From Lentisphaeria bacterium UBA4640 (GTDB taxonomy: Bacteria > Verrucomicrobiota > Lentisphaeria > Victivallales > UBA1829): a stretch of 64,000 nt of DNA. Both the position numbers and the translations under genes were made by a program. Positions 24,469 to 33,197 of the stretch are shown piece after piece (within the stretch, counting starts at the first letter, position 1; each line of letters opens with the position of its first letter). A model generated the notes under the pieces. The model saw only the letters and a program-made list of their open reading frames with translations, was not told where the DNA came from and made no database searches. Location: positions 1,263 to 65,262 of the forward strand of contig DHMO01000012.1 in the NCBI GenBank assembly GCA_002405835.1, given 5' to 3'.

Positions 24469-25051
24469 ACGTTTCTCCGAGATATTCGGCGACGCCTTCC
24501 GCGGAAGGTTTCATTCCCTTTCCGCCCTTGTGCCAGTTTGCGGGGCAGACTTCGCCGTGTTCTTCGAAGAACTGGAGCGCATCCAGAATCCGCAGCGCTT
24601 CATCGACACTGCGTCCGAGCGGCAGGTCGTTGACGAGTTCGTGGCGTACAACGCCCTGCCGGTCAATGAGGAAAAGTCCGCGCAGGGCGACGGCTCCGTT
24701 GAGGAGAACTCCGTAGTCGCGCGAAATGCTTTTTGTTGTATCCGCGACCATCGGGAAGCGGACGCAGCCGATGCCCCCTTTGTTCGGCGGAACGGATTTC
24801 CAGGCGAAATGCGTGTACTCGGTGTCCGTTGAGACGCTGACGAGTTCGCATCCGCGCCGTTTGAAATCCTCGTATTTTTCATCGAATGCGAGGATTTCCG
24901 ACGGGCAGACGAATGAGAAGTCCATCGGGTAGAAGAAGAGAACAACGTATTTGCCCTTCAGACTTGAGAGTTTGAATTCACAGAATGAATTGTCTCCCAT
25001 GACGGCGTTTGCGGTGAAATCCGGTGCGGTTCTTGTGACGAGTGCAGACAT
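24452..25051 (-). CDS. Typical 2-Cys peroxiredoxin (AhpC/Prx1 family)
   Basis: The 199-residue protein has the thioredoxin-fold peroxiredoxin layout: APDFTANAV, YPMDFSFVCPSE with peroxidatic Cys49 (Ser in place of the common Thr in the VCPTE motif), VSVSTDTEYTHFAW, GVVRHELVNDLPLGRSVDEALR and EVCPANW with resolving Cys169. It reduces hydrogen peroxide and organic peroxides in the cytoplasm, using thioredoxin or AhpF. Single-gene unit, convergent with and overlapping the GH2 gene. No regulator is evident nearby. Confidence 0.95.
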   Translation of the reverse strand: MSALVTRTAPDFTANAVMGDNSFCEFKLSSLKGKYVVLFFYPMDFSFVCPSEILAFDEKYEDFKRRGCELVSVSTDTEYTHFAWKSVPPNKGGIGCVRFPMVADTTKSISRDYGVLLNGAVALRGLFLIDRQGVVRHELVNDLPLGRSVDEALRILDALQFFEEHGEVCPANWHKGGKGMKPSAEGVAEYLGETFSAHP

Positions 25052-25190
25052 GATGAAATCCCCCCTTGTTTGATTTGGAAACGGCTCGTTTCCTTTTTTA
25101 CCATAAGCCGTGAAACGGCGGTTTTCAAATGCGGAAAACGGAAGCTGCGTTTATCCGTGCGCCGTTCTGAAATGAAAAAACAGGGAAAAT

Positions 25191-26021
25191 TTATTCTTTG
25201 CTGAACGTTTTCCGGTATTCGAGCGGAGTCTTGTCAAATTTTTCTTTGAACTGGCGGTGAAAATTCGGGAGTGTGGCGAATCCGCATTCGCGCGCGAGCT
25301 GGGCGACCGGAAGACCGGTTGTGCGCAGGAGGGCGGAGGCATAATTCAGGCGGGCTTCGAGCTGAAGCTCCTTGAACGAGCATCCCGTTTCTTCGCGGAC
25401 CACATGCGCGGTGCGGTCCGGACTCAGATTCAGATGCCGGGCGAGACTGACGAGTCCGCCTCCGTGTGTCCCGATATTCTGATGAATGAGACGGCGGATG
25501 AGATCCGCGCGGGAGAGATCGCTTTCGGTGTATGCAGAGTCGCGCATTTCCGCATGCCATTCGCGGAGCCGTGCGGCGAGCTGGGCGAGCGCTTCCAGAA
25601 CCAGACGTATTTCCGCTTCATCCGTCGGAGCGAGTCCGCGCACGAGTTCGGGATTGTTGAGCTGGGGTGCACGGTAAACCGGCAGGTCGCCGGGCAGGAC
25701 GGCGGGCGCGCGGCGGAGCCCCGCATTGAGAATGCAGAGCAGACGGTTCCCGTCCATGACCGGCTGAATCCATTCGAGAATTCCAGCACGGCAGATTTTG
25801 AGTGCGCCGGTGCGGTATTTCCAGCGTTCCGGAATGAAATCGAGACAATCGAAATTGTAGCATTTTTCGACCGTGTCGCGTTTCGCAAGACAGCAGTTCG
25901 GTTTTGTGTGGACTTTCCGGCGGACCGCGAGGTTCAGCAGCGGATCCTGAATGTACGCGACGACGTCGGTTTTCGTGAAATGTTCAAATGCGGCAATCGC
26001 GCGGTCCGGTATCTTCAACAT
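25191..26021 (-). CDS. AraC-family regulator with PocR-like N-terminal sensor
   Basis: I chose the ATG at 26021 (MLKIPDRAIA) because AGGAG lies nine bases upstream. The 276-residue protein has an N-terminal region with CCLAKRDTVEKCYNFDCLDF and GILEWIQPVMDGNRLLCILNAG, which looks like a PocR-type ligand or metal-binding sensor, and a C-terminal AraC domain (GGLVSLARHLNLSPDRTAHVV, LPVAQLARECGFATLPNFHRQF, DKTPLEYRK). It is divergent from the FAD oxidoreductase gene with 132 bases between and is its likely regulator. The sensor assignment is from pattern only. Confidence 0.85.
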   Translation of the reverse strand: MLKIPDRAIAAFEHFTKTDVVAYIQDPLLNLAVRRKVHTKPNCCLAKRDTVEKCYNFDCLDFIPERWKYRTGALKICRAGILEWIQPVMDGNRLLCILNAGLRRAPAVLPGDLPVYRAPQLNNPELVRGLAPTDEAEIRLVLEALAQLAARLREWHAEMRDSAYTESDLSRADLIRRLIHQNIGTHGGGLVSLARHLNLSPDRTAHVVREETGCSFKELQLEARLNYASALLRTTGLPVAQLARECGFATLPNFHRQFKEKFDKTPLEYRKTFSKE

Positions 26022-26153
26022 GCTTCGCAACTCCTGTTTTACTGTAAAATACACGAAACAGCAGAAAAAGCAACTTTTTCAGCCGGAGAAAATATAGATT
26101 TTTTCAGAAAAATACAGTATAATGTTTAAAAAGCTCAAAAAGGAGGCTTTGCG

Positions 26154-27482
26154 ATGAAGACAATAGATTATCAGATTCATAAAGAGATTCCGGTTGTTGC
26201 GGAATGTGACGTTCTTGTTGTTGGCGGCGGTCCCGGCGGAACGGGTGCGGCGGTGATGGCGGCCGAGTGCGGCGCGAAAGTCGTTCTTGCGGAACAGCAC
26301 GGCTGCATGGGCGGAACCGCGACTTTCGCGGAAATCACCCCGATGATGCGCAACCATTATGCGGAAGACGGCGACATCACCCATGCGGAGACGATGGACC
26401 GTCCGGTTTATCCGCGCATGATGAAGCAGATGCAGAGCTATCTCTCCGATTTCGATTTTTCGGAACCCGGGGCGAACTGGAGCAACCAGAAACTGGTTGT
26501 ATCCAAGTCTCTGATCTCTCTCGCGATGGAAGACCTCTGTCTGGAAGCCGGCGTGAAACTCTTCTATCACTTCACACTCGTTGATGTGGTCCGCAAGGAA
26601 CGCCGCATTGAATATGCAGTTTTCCGGACGCGCTCCGGCTATGCCGCGATTCAGGCGAAGACATTCGTTGATGCGAGCGGCAATGCCGATCTCGCCGCTT
26701 TCGCCGGCTGCGGATTCGAGTACGGCGACCGTGAACACGGACTCTGCCAGCCCATGACGCTCTGTTTCAAACTTTCCGGTGTCGACGTCAAGAGCATCAA
26801 CTGGGAAGAGGTGCAGAAACTTTACAAAGAGGCGCGCGAGCGCGGTGAAATCGAGTGCAAGCGCAACGATGTTCTGCACATGCGTTACGATTTCGAGCCG
26901 GGCGTGGTGCACTTCAACACAACGCGTGTTCTAGGCAAATCCGCAGTTGACGGACTTGAGTTTTCGGAAGCGGAAATCGAGGGACGCCGCCAGCTTCGCC
27001 AGTTCATCAAATGGATTCGCAAGGATGTTCCTGCGTTCAAGCATTCGCACCTGATGTCGATGGGAGCGGAGATCGGCGTCCGCGAAAGCCGCCGAGTCAA
27101 AGGCCGCGCGTATCTGACGGAGGAGGATTTCAACAACCGCAGCAAGTTCCCGGATGCGATTGCGCGCTGCAACTACCCGATCGACATTCACAGTGTCAAC
27201 GGCGGAAGCACGCGCATGGTCTGGATGGGCTGCAACGAGTACTACGAGATTCCGTACGGCTGTATTGTTCCGGAGGATTGCGACAATCTTCTGATTGCGG
27301 GCCGTCCGATCTCCGTTTCGCACGAGCTTCATTCGAGTTCCCGCGTGATGCCTCCTGCGTGCAGTGTCGGTCAGGCGGCCGGCGCGGGCTGTGCGCTTGC
27401 GGTGAAACGCGGCTGTGATCCCTCCGCGCTCGACGGCCGCGACGTCCGTTCTCTTCTGGTTGAGCACGGCGCCTGGCTCTGA
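26154..27482 (+). CDS. FAD-dependent oxidoreductase (FAD_oxidored family, PF12831 type)
   Basis: The 442-residue protein has a Rossmann FAD-binding motif VVGGGPGGTGAA at 22-33, EQHGCMGGTAT just after, FVDASGNADLAAFAGC, MGAEIGVRESRRVKG and the C-terminal FAD block LLIAGRPISVSHE followed by SSRVMPPACSVGQAAG. Members of this family are often placed in polysaccharide loci and oxidise sugar or other hydroxyl compounds; the substrate is unknown. AAGGAGG precedes the start, and TATAAT at 26118-26123 is the probable -10 box. It is divergent from the PocR/AraC regulator. Confidence 0.85.
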   Translation: MKTIDYQIHKEIPVVAECDVLVVGGGPGGTGAAVMAAECGAKVVLAEQHGCMGGTATFAEITPMMRNHYAEDGDITHAETMDRPVYPRMMKQMQSYLSDFDFSEPGANWSNQKLVVSKSLISLAMEDLCLEAGVKLFYHFTLVDVVRKERRIEYAVFRTRSGYAAIQAKTFVDASGNADLAAFAGCGFEYGDREHGLCQPMTLCFKLSGVDVKSINWEEVQKLYKEARERGEIECKRNDVLHMRYDFEPGVVHFNTTRVLGKSAVDGLEFSEAEIEGRRQLRQFIKWIRKDVPAFKHSHLMSMGAEIGVRESRRVKGRAYLTEEDFNNRSKFPDAIARCNYPIDIHSVNGGSTRMVWMGCNEYYEIPYGCIVPEDCDNLLIAGRPISVSHELHSSSRVMPPACSVGQAAGAGCALAVKRGCDPSALDGRDVRSLLVEHGAWL

Positions 27483-27502
27483 TTTTTCTCAAGCAGAATA
27501 AA

Positions 27503-27542
27503 AAACACCGCATCTTCTTTCAATCAGGAAGATGCGGTGTTT
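27503..27542. terminator. Bidirectional terminator, first copy of a shared stem
   Basis: AAACACCGCATCTTC (27503-27517) pairs perfectly with its complement at 27528-27542 around ten bases. Runs of T follow on both strands. It lies between the convergent FAD oxidoreductase and HipB-like genes. The core CACCGCATCTTC stem recurs at 27937-27968. Confidence 0.85.
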
Positions 27543-27547
27543 GATTA

Positions 27548-27772
27548 TCAGCGTTCATCCATTGTTGCGAGTTCTATGGCAATGCCAAGGGTTTCCAGGA
27601 CGCTTTGGAGCTTGTCGAACTGAACCGTTTTTTTGCCGTCCTCCAGGTCGCGGACAAAACGGACGCCTACATTGGCCAGCTGGGAAAGACGGAGCTGGGA
27701 AACTTTTTGCCGTTTGCGTTCCGTCCGCACAAAATCCGCAAGCTGGGCGGCTGTGGTAAGTTCAATCTTCAT
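27548..27772 (-). CDS. HipB-like XRE-family helix-turn-helix regulator, orphan
   Basis: The 74-residue protein matches the short HipB/Y4mF-type regulators: TAAQLADFVRTERKRQKVSQ, RLSQLANVGVRFVRDLEDGK and VQFDKLQSVLETLGI. I chose the ATG at 27772 with AAGGGG upstream; a TTG just before it is less likely. These proteins normally sit before a HipA-type kinase toxin and repress the pair, but no HipA gene lies nearby: the gene stands alone between two hairpins of nearly identical stem. TTGAAA (complement of 27834-27839), 16 bases and TATGAT (complement of 27812-27817) form a plausible promoter, with two palindromic repeats further upstream. Confidence 0.85.
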   Translation of the reverse strand: MKIELTTAAQLADFVRTERKRQKVSQLRLSQLANVGVRFVRDLEDGKKTVQFDKLQSVLETLGIAIELATMDER

Positions 27773-27843
27773 CAAGTTTCCCCTTGTAATTCTTTTCTGT
27801 CTATATTAATTATCATAACCTATAAAAAGAATTTTTCAAGTGT

Positions 27844-27916
27844 AAAACGCCCCGATCGGGTTGATTCTATGAAAAAATGAGTATTTTTTTATAAAAACGC
27901 CCCGAACGGGTCGATT
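27844..27916. repeat. Two palindromic direct repeats upstream of HipB-like gene
   Basis: Two 23-base repeats begin at 27844 and 27894, exactly 50 bases apart. Both have AAAACGC, then the palindromic core CCCGATCGGG (27851-27860) or CCCGAACGGG (27901-27910), then TTGATT or TCGATT. The spacing is close to five helix turns. They lie upstream of the HipB-like gene's promoter and are candidate binding sites for that protein; their distance from the -10 box leaves the effect open. Confidence 0.6.
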
Positions 27917-27936
27917 TTTCACTGCTTATAAAAAAA

Positions 27937-27968
27937 CACCGCATCTTCAAGAGAAAGAAGATGCGGTG
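27937..27968 (-). terminator. Terminator of the large GH operon, second copy of the shared stem
   Basis: CACCGCATCTTC (27937-27948) pairs perfectly with GAAGATGCGGTG (27957-27968) around eight bases. On the minus strand it is followed by a run of T, so it terminates the operon ending at 27990. Confidence 0.85.
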
Positions 27969-27989
27969 AGAGCTTCTGACCGGGATGGC

Positions 27990-30900
27990 TTACGGCATCA
28001 GCACGAGATCCATGAAGAGGCCGGGACGTTTCGGGGCTTCACCGATTCCGGGGGTGAGCTGGAGGAATCCGGCTCGTCCGTTCTTCGTTCCAATGTTGAC
28101 AAGAACGTTCATGCGCATGGATGATCCGGCTTCCAGACGGAACGGACTTACACTTTGACGCGGGAACGCAAACTCGTAAACCGTGCGGTCCGGATAGCGG
28201 CGGATGGCCGTCGGCACATCACGGAGGAGACCGATCTCCTTTTCCAGACTGTCGTAGGTCGCCGCGGAGGCTTTTGTGCGGAAGATCACCGGTTTCCCGC
28301 TGACCAGAGCGGAGGCGTACTCGAAGTCGTCGTCCTGGTAATCCTTGACCTCTTTCAGGGCATTGCGGACCGGATCAAAGGCAAACTGAATACCGTCGCC
28401 CTTCCAGAGTCCGGAGACTCCGACGGGGGATTCCACATTGTCCCGCTTGAAGACTGTTACGCCGAGATAAAGATGGGCGTCATCCCACATGATCCGCGCG
28501 TTCGCACGGATGGCGTCTTCGGCGGTGGTCCAGGGTTTGAGTTTTGTGCGCAAAGCCAGCGGAATCTCCTTCGCCTGAGCGTTCCAGTCGGAGAGATCAC
28601 CGTCGATCACCGGAGCTTTTTCCGCTTTGGGGGCGAGGATTGCACGCAGGTTCCAGCTGAATTTCTTTTCGGCTCCTCCGGTCGTCCGGATCGTTGCCTG
28701 AACGGTATTGTCCTTCAGCGAGACGGGGGAGGGGAGAGAAAATGCCACTTCACCGAACTCTTCCGGAGCAATTGCGGCGAATGACAGTTTTCTGCCGATA
28801 GTTTCAACGGTTCCGGCGAGCGGTTTGGTTCCGAGATTGTGAATCCGGACTTTGAATTCTTTTTCCGCAACGACAACGGCGTTTGCGTCAAAGAGGTCTG
28901 TTCCCGCGCTCAGGTCGGCTTTCCGGATGGCAGCTGCAAGGTCGGCTGCGGAAAGTTCCGTTTCCAGATAGACCGGAAATTCGTTGAGCTCGATTTCTCC
29001 GCCCTTGATTTCCGTTCCCATGACGTCGTAGACTGCGGCGTTTTTGAGTTCGGCGGGGAGGACCATGCGGGTTGCTTTTCCGTTCCATTTCCAGAGCGCG
29101 GCAATGCGTTTGTCTCCGCGGTCGAAAAGGTAGCAGCGGTAGTTGAATCCGAGCTTGACGCGTCCCGCCGGTTTGGCGTCTTCGAGACGGTCTGCGGCGT
29201 TTTTGCAGGCGAACATAATCGGCGCGGGCATCGGCTGGCGGCCGTTGTCCGGGTTGCCCTGAAGCAGGAAGCCCCAGCCGCAGCCTTCAAAATCCATAGT
29301 GAAGGTGAAGTGATAATACTGCTGGAGTCCGTTTCCGAATCCGATCAGCATCATGCGGGTGTCGTAGGCGACGCGCTGACGCTCGAAACCGGGGATCCGG
29401 TTGTTGTCGGGGAAGAGGGAGAAGGAGCGTTCGCCGGCTTCGGTCGCGGTGATCGGGAAGTCCGGTTTGTACTTGCTGGCGACTTTCTGAAGCGTCTGAA
29501 GCTCCGGCTCGTAATCGGGAAGTTCGGGGAGCTGGCGGTACGGATGTTCCGTGATGATGTCGAGTCCCTTTCCTTCGCCTTTCGCGAGCATGGTGGAGGT
29601 CCACGCAATATCCGTGTGGCAGCTTGCGGGACCGGCGACTTTCGCATCCGGGTCGCCCGCTTTGACCGCTTCGGAGAGTTCGCGGATGAGAAGTGCATTG
29701 ACTTCCGGCGTCATTTCGTAATATTTGGAGGGATCGGGGTTCTTCATGCGGCCGCCCCAGATGTTGGTTTCATTCAGCATCTCATAGATCTGAACTTTGC
29801 CGCGGTACTGCGTCGCGAGTTCGTTGAGAGCTTTTTTCCACGCCGTGAAGTCTTTCGGAATCATCGGCCAGGGGGCAAAACCTTCCGAGCCATAGCACAT
29901 CATGAGGAAGAATCCGTTTTTGTGGAATTCATCCACATCGCGGAAGCCGGTGTTCGGCGTTCTGCGGTAGGTGGACCAGAGACGCAGTGCGCCGATCCGG
30001 AAATCCTTCAGAAGCGGAATGGATTTGTGAATGTTGCTGCTGCCCGGCATGTAGTTGACGCCGATTCGATGACTCAGTTTTCCGGGTTTTCCCGCGATGC
30101 CGAAGTAGACTCCGGCCTGTTTTCCGCCGACGTTGAACAGCAGGTTCGCCGCGCCGCGCAGATCCGCCGGCGGAGTGACGGAGACCGTCCGCTTTGCCGT
30201 TCCGTTTGCCTCGACTTTGACTTTTCCTGCATTTCCGGCCATGACGGTTTTGCCGAAGAAGTCTTTCAGCTCCCAGCGGATTTCCGCGTTTTCCGTTTTT
30301 CCAGCGGTATTGCGGAGTGTCAGTTCCGTTTTAACGGGTGTTCCGGGACGGTAGTATCCCTTCGCCGCATCGATTTTCGCGGAGAGCAGGAGTCCTGTTT
30401 CCGGAGTGAACTTGCTGTGTCCGCCGATGCTGTACGCGGCGTCGTCAACCCAGATTGTGCCGCCGAGGGAGCTTACGCATGGAGAAACGAAGTTTGTCAC
30501 ACTCGCGTATCCGGTCGCCGGATTGCCGAACATGTATATGCCTTCCGGCTTCTTGCCCCATTCGGGAATGAAGAGTTCGCAGCGGGTCCATTCCGTTCCG
30601 ACGGCGAATTTTTTTGAATAAGCCTGTCCGTTGCCGAGGAAGAGACCGATATCAACCTGCTGGTTCGGTTTTTCACCTTTGACCCAGCAGGAGAACGATG
30701 CGCTTTTGCCGACGACAAACGGGACCGGATTCAGATTGAATCTGCCATAGCTTTTCGGTTCGCGGGTGAGGCGGAAGGAATAGTTCCCGCTGTGCTTTAC
30801 CTTGTCGTCGAGCGCGACTTTGAGCTCCTTGTCCCAGAAATTGTTGCGTCCGTCGGAGAAAAGGTTGTTGTCCGCCATCTTGAAGAATTCAAAACCGTTG

Positions 30901-31514
30901 ATTCCGGTTGCATACCATCCGCGCTCGGCTCCGCCGTTGAGGATGTGATTGACCGAGGAGTCGACTTTTTCCTCCTGTTTGACGGAGATTCCGGCGGATT
31001 TGATTTTGTAGATTGCCGGCTTGTGCAGATCCACGCGGATACAAATGTTGTTTAGATCCTCCGGAGCCGGGTGAGTGACGGTGAAGGTTTCGCTTTCGCT
31101 GGAGACGGGGAAGGTTTTTGCAAAATAAAAATGTTTGTTTTCTTTTCCGCGGTTGCCTTCGAGATAGATGTTGATTTCTCCGGCACCCTCTGCTTCCGCC
31201 TGAACATTTGCGTTCAGCATCTTGCCGCGGAAATTATCCATCTTGTATCTGCGGTAGAAGCGTGTGACGATTTTTCCGGCGTTCGGCTGCTTGAAAAATT
31301 CGCGCGCATCAAGAACAACCGCTCCGTTTTCGCCGGATACTTTGAGCGTGTGAAACAGCTCTTTGGGTTCGGTTCCGATCCCGATGGAGATTCCCTCTGC
31401 GGTTCTGCACCACCAGTTCCGGTTTTGATCGTTCTTCTCAATCTTTGTGACGTCCAGCGCATAAACGGACGCCGCAAAGAAAGCGAACGCGAGTAAAAAA
31501 AGTTTTTTCTTCAT
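27990..31514 (-). CDS. Very large secreted glycoside hydrolase with C-terminal CBM9/DOMON-like domain
   Basis: The 1174-residue protein has a signal peptide (LFLLAFAFFAASVYA), an N-terminal domain (about 20-185) that is also encoded as a separate protein just upstream, and a CBM4/9-like module from about 195 (NHILNGGAERGW). A clan GH-A-like barrel then carries YEMLNETNIWGG with candidate acid/base Glu582 and ITATEAGERSF with candidate nucleophile Glu692. The C-terminus (APVIDGDLSDW, DAHLYLGVTV, GDGIQFAFDP) is typical of CBM9/DOMON-like sugar-binding domains. The barrel resembles GH39 or related families, but this is not certain. It is the last gene of a three-gene operon and is probably exported to act on a polysaccharide. 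Confidence 0.75.
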   Translation of the reverse strand: MKKKLFLLAFAFFAASVYALDVTKIEKNDQNRNWWCRTAEGISIGIGTEPKELFHTLKVSGENGAVVLDAREFFKQPNAGKIVTRFYRRYKMDNFRGKMLNANVQAEAEGAGEINIYLEGNRGKENKHFYFAKTFPVSSESETFTVTHPAPEDLNNICIRVDLHKPAIYKIKSAGISVKQEEKVDSSVNHILNGGAERGWYATGINGFEFFKMADNNLFSDGRNNFWDKELKVALDDKVKHSGNYSFRLTREPKSYGRFNLNPVPFVVGKSASFSCWVKGEKPNQQVDIGLFLGNGQAYSKKFAVGTEWTRCELFIPEWGKKPEGIYMFGNPATGYASVTNFVSPCVSSLGGTIWVDDAAYSIGGHSKFTPETGLLLSAKIDAAKGYYRPGTPVKTELTLRNTAGKTENAEIRWELKDFFGKTVMAGNAGKVKVEANGTAKRTVSVTPPADLRGAANLLFNVGGKQAGVYFGIAGKPGKLSHRIGVNYMPGSSNIHKSIPLLKDFRIGALRLWSTYRRTPNTGFRDVDEFHKNGFFLMMCYGSEGFAPWPMIPKDFTAWKKALNELATQYRGKVQIYEMLNETNIWGGRMKNPDPSKYYEMTPEVNALLIRELSEAVKAGDPDAKVAGPASCHTDIAWTSTMLAKGEGKGLDIITEHPYRQLPELPDYEPELQTLQKVASKYKPDFPITATEAGERSFSLFPDNNRIPGFERQRVAYDTRMMLIGFGNGLQQYYHFTFTMDFEGCGWGFLLQGNPDNGRQPMPAPIMFACKNAADRLEDAKPAGRVKLGFNYRCYLFDRGDKRIAALWKWNGKATRMVLPAELKNAAVYDVMGTEIKGGEIELNEFPVYLETELSAADLAAAIRKADLSAGTDLFDANAVVVAEKEFKVRIHNLGTKPLAGTVETIGRKLSFAAIAPEEFGEVAFSLPSPVSLKDNTVQATIRTTGGAEKKFSWNLRAILAPKAEKAPVIDGDLSDWNAQAKEIPLALRTKLKPWTTAEDAIRANARIMWDDAHLYLGVTVFKRDNVESPVGVSGLWKGDGIQFAFDPVRNALKEVKDYQDDDFEYASALVSGKPVIFRTKASAATYDSLEKEIGLLRDVPTAIRRYPDRTVYEFAFPRQSVSPFRLEAGSSMRMNVLVNIGTKNGRAGFLQLTPGIGEAPKRPGLFMDLVLMP

Positions 31515-31525
31515 CTGAAATCCTG

Positions 31526-32071
31526 TTATTTCTGATTGGCGGAAATTGCGGCGTTGAAGATGCGGTAAACGGCAGGCTTGTTGAGGTCAAGACGGATCGC
31601 AATGCTGTTGACGTCTTCCGGGAGAAGTTTCGTGTGAACGATTTCCGCACGCTCGGAAACGGCAAACTGCTGAGCTGTGAAATAGTGCTTTTTCTCCGCT
31701 CCGCGGTTGCCTTCGAGATAGAGGTTGACGGCGCCGTTTCCATCTTCCGCCTGAATCTGAACTTTTGCGGAAGTTTCCTTGCCCTTGAGAGCGGCAATAT
31801 TGTTCTTGATGTAGAAGCGAGTGACGATTTTTCCGGCGTTCGGCTGCTTGAAGAATTCGCGGGTGTCAATCACCAGCGCACCGTCCGCGGAGGAGACTTT
31901 CAGAGTGTTGTAAAGCTCTTTCGGTTCCGCGCCGATGGAAATGCCGTAGCCTTCGGCGGCTCTTCCGGACCAGAATTTCCCGTTGTCATTGGCTTTGAGA
32001 TTGTTGACGTCGAGAGCCTGTGCGGAGAGTGCTCCGGCGAGCGCTGCGAGAAGAATGAGGGATTTTTTCAT
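31526..32071 (-). CDS. Small secreted protein, free copy of the N-terminal domain of the adjacent large GH
   Basis: The 181-residue protein has a signal peptide (LILLAALAGALSAQA) and a mature part that aligns along its full length with residues about 20-185 of the next gene's product. It shares ALDV, GAEPKEL/GTEPKEL, TLKVS, REFFKQPNAGKIVTRFY, YLEGNRG and PEDVN/PEDLN; about half of the positions agree by eye. It is beta-rich and has no visible catalytic residues, so it may bind glycan or the cell surface. Eleven bases separate the two genes, which suggests tandem duplication with one copy fused to a hydrolase. I do not recognise the domain. Confidence 0.8.
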   Translation of the reverse strand: MKKSLILLAALAGALSAQALDVNNLKANDNGKFWSGRAAEGYGISIGAEPKELYNTLKVSSADGALVIDTREFFKQPNAGKIVTRFYIKNNIAALKGKETSAKVQIQAEDGNGAVNLYLEGNRGAEKKHYFTAQQFAVSERAEIVHTKLLPEDVNSIAIRLDLNKPAVYRIFNAAISANQK

Positions 32072-32098
32072 GATGATAACCTTTCGTTTAGGAGTTTG

Positions 32099-32881
32099 TT
32101 AAAAATCAAGTGCGCCGATATTGCCCCAGTTGCGGCTCCCTGTCTGTTCCGCCATAAGCCGGTCACTGTACATTCTGGAGTCCGGATTGTCGAGTCCTTT
32201 CCACGAGCGTTTGCTGATGACATGGCCGTCGAGATAGGCGATATTCGCATAGAGTGAATGCGGTCTGCCGACCCACAGATGCTGCGGGGTAAAAACTTCA
32301 CCATTGCCATTGGCGCTGCCTACACTACTCCCCGAGTATTTATTTGAGGCGGACGTGTTCAGAAAATCGGAATCAAAGAACATATATGCACGCGACGGCG
32401 CTTTGACCATCGTTACTTTTAAAGGGTCCGAACCCCAGGTTTCTGCGGCGACGTAACTGAGGCGGCTTTCGGAGGCTGAGCGGTCCTCCGGACAGCGGAA
32501 TGTGTTCCAGGCGCCTTTGCCGACAGGGGTTCCCGTTGAAGAAATTTTCGCATTCATATATCTTGTTCCGAATGCGTATGGCCAATGGTATTTGATTGAA
32601 TAGCGATGTCCCGGAACCTGCCAGGAAGAGACCGACAGAATCGGCGGCATGGCATAATCGTTGAAATCGTTTCTGTATGTAGCGGAAGCGGTGCCGATCT
32701 GTTTCAGGTTTGAAGCGCAGGAGATTTTGTGAGCCGTTCTTCTGGCCGAATTGAGCGCCGGCAGGAGCATGCCCGCCAGGATGGCGATGATGGCAACTAC
32801 CACGAGGAGCTCTATAAGGGTGAACCTGCAGAGTTTCCCTCTGAAGCAGGTTTTACGGGGGACCGGATGTTTTGTTTTCAT
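32099..32881 (-). CDS. Type II secretion pseudopilin-like protein (H-x9-DG type)
   Basis: I chose the ATG at 32881 (MKTKHPVPRK) with AAAGG eleven bases upstream; further in-frame ATGs up to 33028 lack ribosome sites. The 260-residue product has CRFTLIELLVV and IAIIAILAGMLLPAL, with Arg in place of the canonical Gly before the FTLIE motif. The C-terminus has RPHSLYANIAYLDGHVIS, an exact H-x9-DG match. It is the first gene of a three-gene operon with the free domain protein (gap 27) and the large GH (gap 11), which supports a functional link between pseudopilins and secreted hydrolases in this organism. Confidence 0.85.
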   Translation of the reverse strand: MKTKHPVPRKTCFRGKLCRFTLIELLVVVAIIAILAGMLLPALNSARRTAHKISCASNLKQIGTASATYRNDFNDYAMPPILSVSSWQVPGHRYSIKYHWPYAFGTRYMNAKISSTGTPVGKGAWNTFRCPEDRSASESRLSYVAAETWGSDPLKVTMVKAPSRAYMFFDSDFLNTSASNKYSGSSVGSANGNGEVFTPQHLWVGRPHSLYANIAYLDGHVISKRSWKGLDNPDSRMYSDRLMAEQTGSRNWGNIGALDF

Positions 32882-33197
32882 TGTCTGTCGAGCCTTTCTG
32901 TTTTTGGTTTGCAATTCTGTCTGAAAAACTGCCATGTTTAAGATTATACCATATTTTTGTGAAAAAGCAACAGGCTGAAATGAGAAATATATTAGGAATA
33001 CTGACAAAAATATACGATATAATGTCAAATGTGTTTTTCCCTGTATTTTCCGGTTTTGCGGAAGGCCGGCTTTCCGCCCAGGATGTCTGCGGGAAAGCGG
33101 AAAAGCGAAAAGATTTTTTATCCGCAGTTTGGAATTTTAAAATGATGTGCTATATTATGTACTTCAATAATGAAAACACCATTCAGGAGATAATGAT
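32882..33197. promoter_or_regulatory. 316-base intergenic region with divergent promoters
   Basis: On the minus strand TTGCTT (complement of 32965-32970), 16 bases and TATAAT (complement of 32943-32948) form the pseudopilin operon promoter. On the plus strand TTGGAA (33129-33134), 16 bases and TATATT (33151-33156) form the hisG promoter. Between them I see AT-rich DNA with no supported gene or strong repeat. Confidence 0.6.
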
